A stretch of 64,000 nt of DNA. Origin: JAMWDF01 sp964645405 (GTDB taxonomy: Bacteria; Ratteibacteria; UBA8468; B48-G9; DSTR01). How positions within the stretch are numbered: position 1 is the first letter of the stretch; each line of letters opens with the position of its first letter. The notes below the pieces were generated by a model. The model was not told the DNA's origin. It did not search any database and saw only the letters and a program-made list of their open reading frames with translations. The stretch spans positions 310,001 to 374,000 of the forward strand of contig CAZYCA010000044.1 of assembly GCA_964645405.1 (NCBI GenBank), given 5' to 3'. The position numbers and the translations under genes are program-made. Positions 61,924-64,000 of this stretch are shown one piece after another.

Positions 61924-62331
61924 TTATCCCACGGCAGTAGCTAACATCAGTTGTCTGATTTCCTCAGGGATAGGTCTGGGTTTAAAATTTCCTGAAATAC
62001 AGACCAGGATTACTTTTGCCCGGAGAATTAACCGGCCATCTTTCAAAATATCCTGAAAGCAGATAAGTGATGACCTTCTAACTTCTTTAATCTGGGCAGT
62101 AATTATCAACCGGTCCAGATACCCGGCCGGTGCTTTAAAATCAACCTCAATCCGCGCTACAACAAAGTAAATATCCTGCCGGGCAAGTTCTTTCAGGTTT
62201 ATTCCCAGGGAATGAAGAAATTCACTTCTTGCTTCCTCCAGGTGTTTCAGGTAACTGGCATAATAGACGACACCCCCGGCATCAGTGTCGTGGTAGTAAA
62301 CTGTTTTTTCTATCTGGAAAGGCTTTTCCAT
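61924..62331 (-). CDS. YbgC-type acyl-CoA thioesterase
   Basis: 135-residue hotdog-fold protein. The active-site block YYHDTDAGGVVYYASYL contains the catalytic aspartate; HLEEARSEFLHSLG and VVARIEVDFKAPA follow as in YbgC/4HBT enzymes. Hydrolyses acyl-CoA; in Proteobacteria YbgC is tied to the Tol-Pal system, but no tol gene is near. Confidence 0.92.
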   Translation of the reverse strand: MEKPFQIEKTVYYHDTDAGGVVYYASYLKHLEEARSEFLHSLGINLKELARQDIYFVVARIEVDFKAPAGYLDRLIITAQIKEVRRSSLICFQDILKDGRLILRAKVILVCISGNFKPRPIPEEIRQLMLATAVG

Positions 62332-62358
62332 CCGGTTTTAGTTTTTCTGTTTTCGGGT

Positions 62359-62934
62359 TCAGTAATTTTCAGCCAGAACCTCGTAATAGTCCTGCGGATG
62401 TTTACAGGAAGGACACTCCTTTGGTGCTTCTGTGCCTTCCAGAACATACCCACAGTTAAGGCAGTGCCATTTCACCTTAACTTTTTTCTTAAACACTTCT
62501 CCATTCTCCATGTTTTTGATGAGACTGCGGTAGCGGGCTTCGTGGAACATTTCTACCCTGGCAATTTCTTCAAATGAGCTGGCCATCTCAGAGAAACCTT
62601 CCTCTGCGGCAACTCTGGCGAAATCCTTGTAAAGGACACTCCATTCCAGATGTTCACCGGAAGCAGCTGCTTTCAGGTTAGCCAGAGTATCACCGATGAC
62701 ACCGGCAGGGTAGGCAGCCGTAATCTCTACATCCCCACCTTCCAGATACTTGAAGAAGACCTTGGCATGCTCTTTTTCATTATCCGCTGTTTCAGTAAAA
62801 ATGTTGGAAATCTGGATATAACCTTCCTTTCTTGCCTGACTGGCAAAGTAGGTATAACGGTTTCTTGCCTGCGATTCTCCTGCAAAAGCAGTCAGAAGAT
62901 TCTTTTCCGTCTGGCTACCTTTTAACTGAGCCAT
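62359..62934 (-). CDS. rbr: Rubrerythrin
   Basis: Non-heme di-iron peroxidase for oxidative defence in anaerobes. 191 residues. Di-iron ligands are in FAGESQARNRY, ADNEKEHAKVFF, and ARVEMFHEARYR; a C-terminal rubredoxin-like domain has C-L-N-C and C-P-S-C. Supports an anaerobic or microaerophilic lifestyle. Confidence 0.96.
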   Translation of the reverse strand: MAQLKGSQTEKNLLTAFAGESQARNRYTYFASQARKEGYIQISNIFTETADNEKEHAKVFFKYLEGGDVEITAAYPAGVIGDTLANLKAAASGEHLEWSVLYKDFARVAAEEGFSEMASSFEEIARVEMFHEARYRSLIKNMENGEVFKKKVKVKWHCLNCGYVLEGTEAPKECPSCKHPQDYYEVLAENY

Positions 62935-62963
62935 TTTCCCCTCCGTGTATTTTAAATTAGCGG

Positions 62964-63398
62964 TTAAATCTTTATTTCCTTATTCTCTTCAGAGAAAAGT
63001 TTGCCATCACGGTAATACTTGACATTGATAATGCGGTAGTTACCTTTTGTCTCAGTGGGTTTAGCCACAATTTCTTCTTTCACTCCAGATTCTGTGGTCC
63101 TTTCCAGTTTTACCGTGGCATTCTGCCTGGCTGCTTCTGCGGCTGCCTCGTCAATGATACTGGTAGAATGGCGTTTCTCCAGCTTGTGCCCGATAAAGCC
63201 ACCTGCTGCTGCTCCAGCCGCTGCTCCGATGATAGCTCCACGCCATGGTTTGCTGGAATCAATTAAGGCTCCAAGAATTCCACCGGCTACCGCTCCAATA
63301 CCTGCACCTGTTTTTGTCTCTGTGGAAAGATTTTCCAGCGTGCTGCAGCCACTGAAAAGCAGACATACTGCGACAAAGGCCAAAAGTATTTTCTGCAT
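62964..63398 (-). CDS. Glycine-zipper lipoprotein
   Basis: 144 residues. Lipobox LFSGC at residues 14-18 gives a lipid-anchored N-terminal cysteine. A glycine-zipper membrane segment follows (GAGIGAVAGGILGAL, then GAIIGAAAGAAAGGFIG), then a soluble C-terminal part. Outer-membrane-type lipoproteins with this layout are common; function unknown. Confidence 0.88.
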   Translation of the reverse strand: MQKILLAFVAVCLLFSGCSTLENLSTETKTGAGIGAVAGGILGALIDSSKPWRGAIIGAAAGAAAGGFIGHKLEKRHSTSIIDEAAAEAARQNATVKLERTTESGVKEEIVAKPTETKGNYRIINVKYYRDGKLFSEENKEIKI

Positions 63399-63419
63399 GT
63401 CCCCCCTTTGTTTGATTTT

Positions 63420-63448
63420 ATTTTACTCTGATTTCTGTACGAAGTCAA
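63420..63448 (-). promoter_or_regulatory. Promoter of the glycine-zipper lipoprotein gene
   Basis: Minus strand TTGACT (63448-63443), 17-bp spacer, TAAAAT (63425-63420), about 22 bases before the ATG at 63398. Confidence 0.65.
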
Positions 63449-63550
63449 AGTTATTTCTCCCTCTGGTAAAAAAGCAGGGGGTTTAAAGAAGAAAAGGGCG
63501 GATTTAAAATTCCTCTTAGATCCTTCTATAACTTCCCTGTTTCCTTTTAC

Positions 63551-63590
63551 TTCCCCTCTCTCTTAAAGAGGGGCAGGGGAGATTTTTAAA
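63551..63590. repeat. Dispersed hairpin repeat, copy 2
   Basis: CCCCTCT and AGAGGGG form a 7-bp stem at 63553-63573, followed by CAGGGGAGATTTTTAAA. Related to 53648-53690. It lies in the 404-bp gap between the lipoprotein gene and the last gene; the remainder of that gap is AT-rich with no gene recognised. Confidence 0.5.
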
Positions 63591-63802
63591 TTCCGCTTCA
63601 GTCCAGCTTAACGGGTAAGAAAAAAGTCTGTTGAGATTTAAAATTAGGAGATAAAAACTGTGGAAAATGCAGGGTTACTGTATCTATTATCCTTGCAGTT
63701 TATCCGGAGAAATTTTTGGGCACAGAGACTTACTATCTGAAGTGAATTTGACTTTATCCAGCCTGCGATTTAAAATGCTACAGCGGAAAAACGAGAGGCA
63801 AT

Positions 63803-64000
63803 ATGAAGAAAAAAGTTCTGTTAATGCTAATGCTGGTCTGTTTTTCTGTTGTTTACCCTGGTGTTTCTTCACAGGAATACGAGGCTAATGAGCAAACTTA
63901 TCTTCTTATGCATTTTAATGGTGATTTAAAAATATCTGGACAGAACCAGAAGGCTTCAGCCAGACTTTTCGGGGAGGCTAAACTGGTGGATAACGGCTGG
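63803..64000 (+). CDS. Secreted protein, 5' part only
   Basis: Open from the ATG at 63803 (GAGAGG upstream) to the window edge, 66 residues. Signal peptide MKKKVLLMLMLVCFSVVYPG, then YLLMHFNGDLKISG, which resembles the first strand of LamG/concanavalin-like modules. Too little is present for a function. Confidence 0.6.
   Translation, partial: MKKKVLLMLMLVCFSVVYPGVSSQEYEANEQTYLLMHFNGDLKISGQNQKASARLFGEAKLVDNGW

Overview
The window is a gene-dense bacterial chromosome segment of roughly 45-48% G+C by eye. It has a Gram-negative style envelope: MurE carries the DNPR motif of meso-diaminopimelate-adding enzymes, there is a lipobox lipoprotein, and many proteins have signal peptides. The FtsZ is divergent, the dcw division/cell-wall cluster is broken in two, PEP carboxykinase is the GTP type, RNase P RNA is type A, and secreted TPR, propeller and VIT/vWA proteins are large. 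Together this suggests an uncultivated deep-branching lineage, perhaps near the PVC/Omnitrophota group. The placement is inference and weak. No tRNA or rRNA gene was recognised.

Layout. 1-6450 (minus): rnfB-like, truA, murB, ddl, ftsQ, ftsA, ftsZ (cut by the window edge). 6497-8240 (plus): a URO-D-family protein and a Cas4/RecB-like nuclease, divergent from rnfB over a symmetric overlapping promoter. 8244-11860 (minus): an NSS sodium symporter with a 33-residue MetS-type subunit, a sugar epimerase-like protein and a DUF362 ferredoxin protein. 12051-13994: groES-groEL, ended by a strong terminator. 14042-17524: acylphosphatase, queF, zinc-ribbon coiled-coil protein, RNase HI overlapping rnpB, and a RhaI-type isomerase. 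17730-27570: mraZ-rsmH-ftsL-ftsI-murE-murF-mraY-murD-ftsW; murG and murC are absent from the whole window. 27528-31426 (minus): pckG, an aminotransferase and a secreted protein. 31552-33541: a secreted beta-helix protein and two small membrane proteins. 33543-37602 (minus): an iron-type ABC importer.

37716-52819 is a tightly packed six-gene plus-strand operon for exported proteins: beta-propeller, VIT/vWA, a 2370-residue TPR protein, an unknown anchored protein, a minimal penicillin-binding transpeptidase and a SpoIID-type glycan lyase. It looks like an envelope or peptidoglycan machine and is one of the two best candidates for an undescribed system.

53518-54881 is the other. A five-repeat CRISPR array with its own leader promoter (transcribed leftwards, no cas genes in view) has, at its old end, repeat cores alternating with two copies of an element that carries a 23S-IVP/four-helix-bundle gene. 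One copy is full and one is internally deleted; both have imperfect terminal inverted repeats.

54882-61854 (minus) is a second packed operon: lemA, a frameshifted DUF3137 gene, mnmG, a radical SAM gene, tldD, pmbA. A YbgC thioesterase, rubrerythrin and glycine-zipper lipoprotein follow, and a secreted protein runs off the right edge. Several genes (rnfB, the URO-D gene, the DUF362 gene, mraZ) start within about 6-12 bases of a sigma70-like -10 element, so leaderless or near-leaderless mRNAs appear alongside classical Shine-Dalgarno genes.
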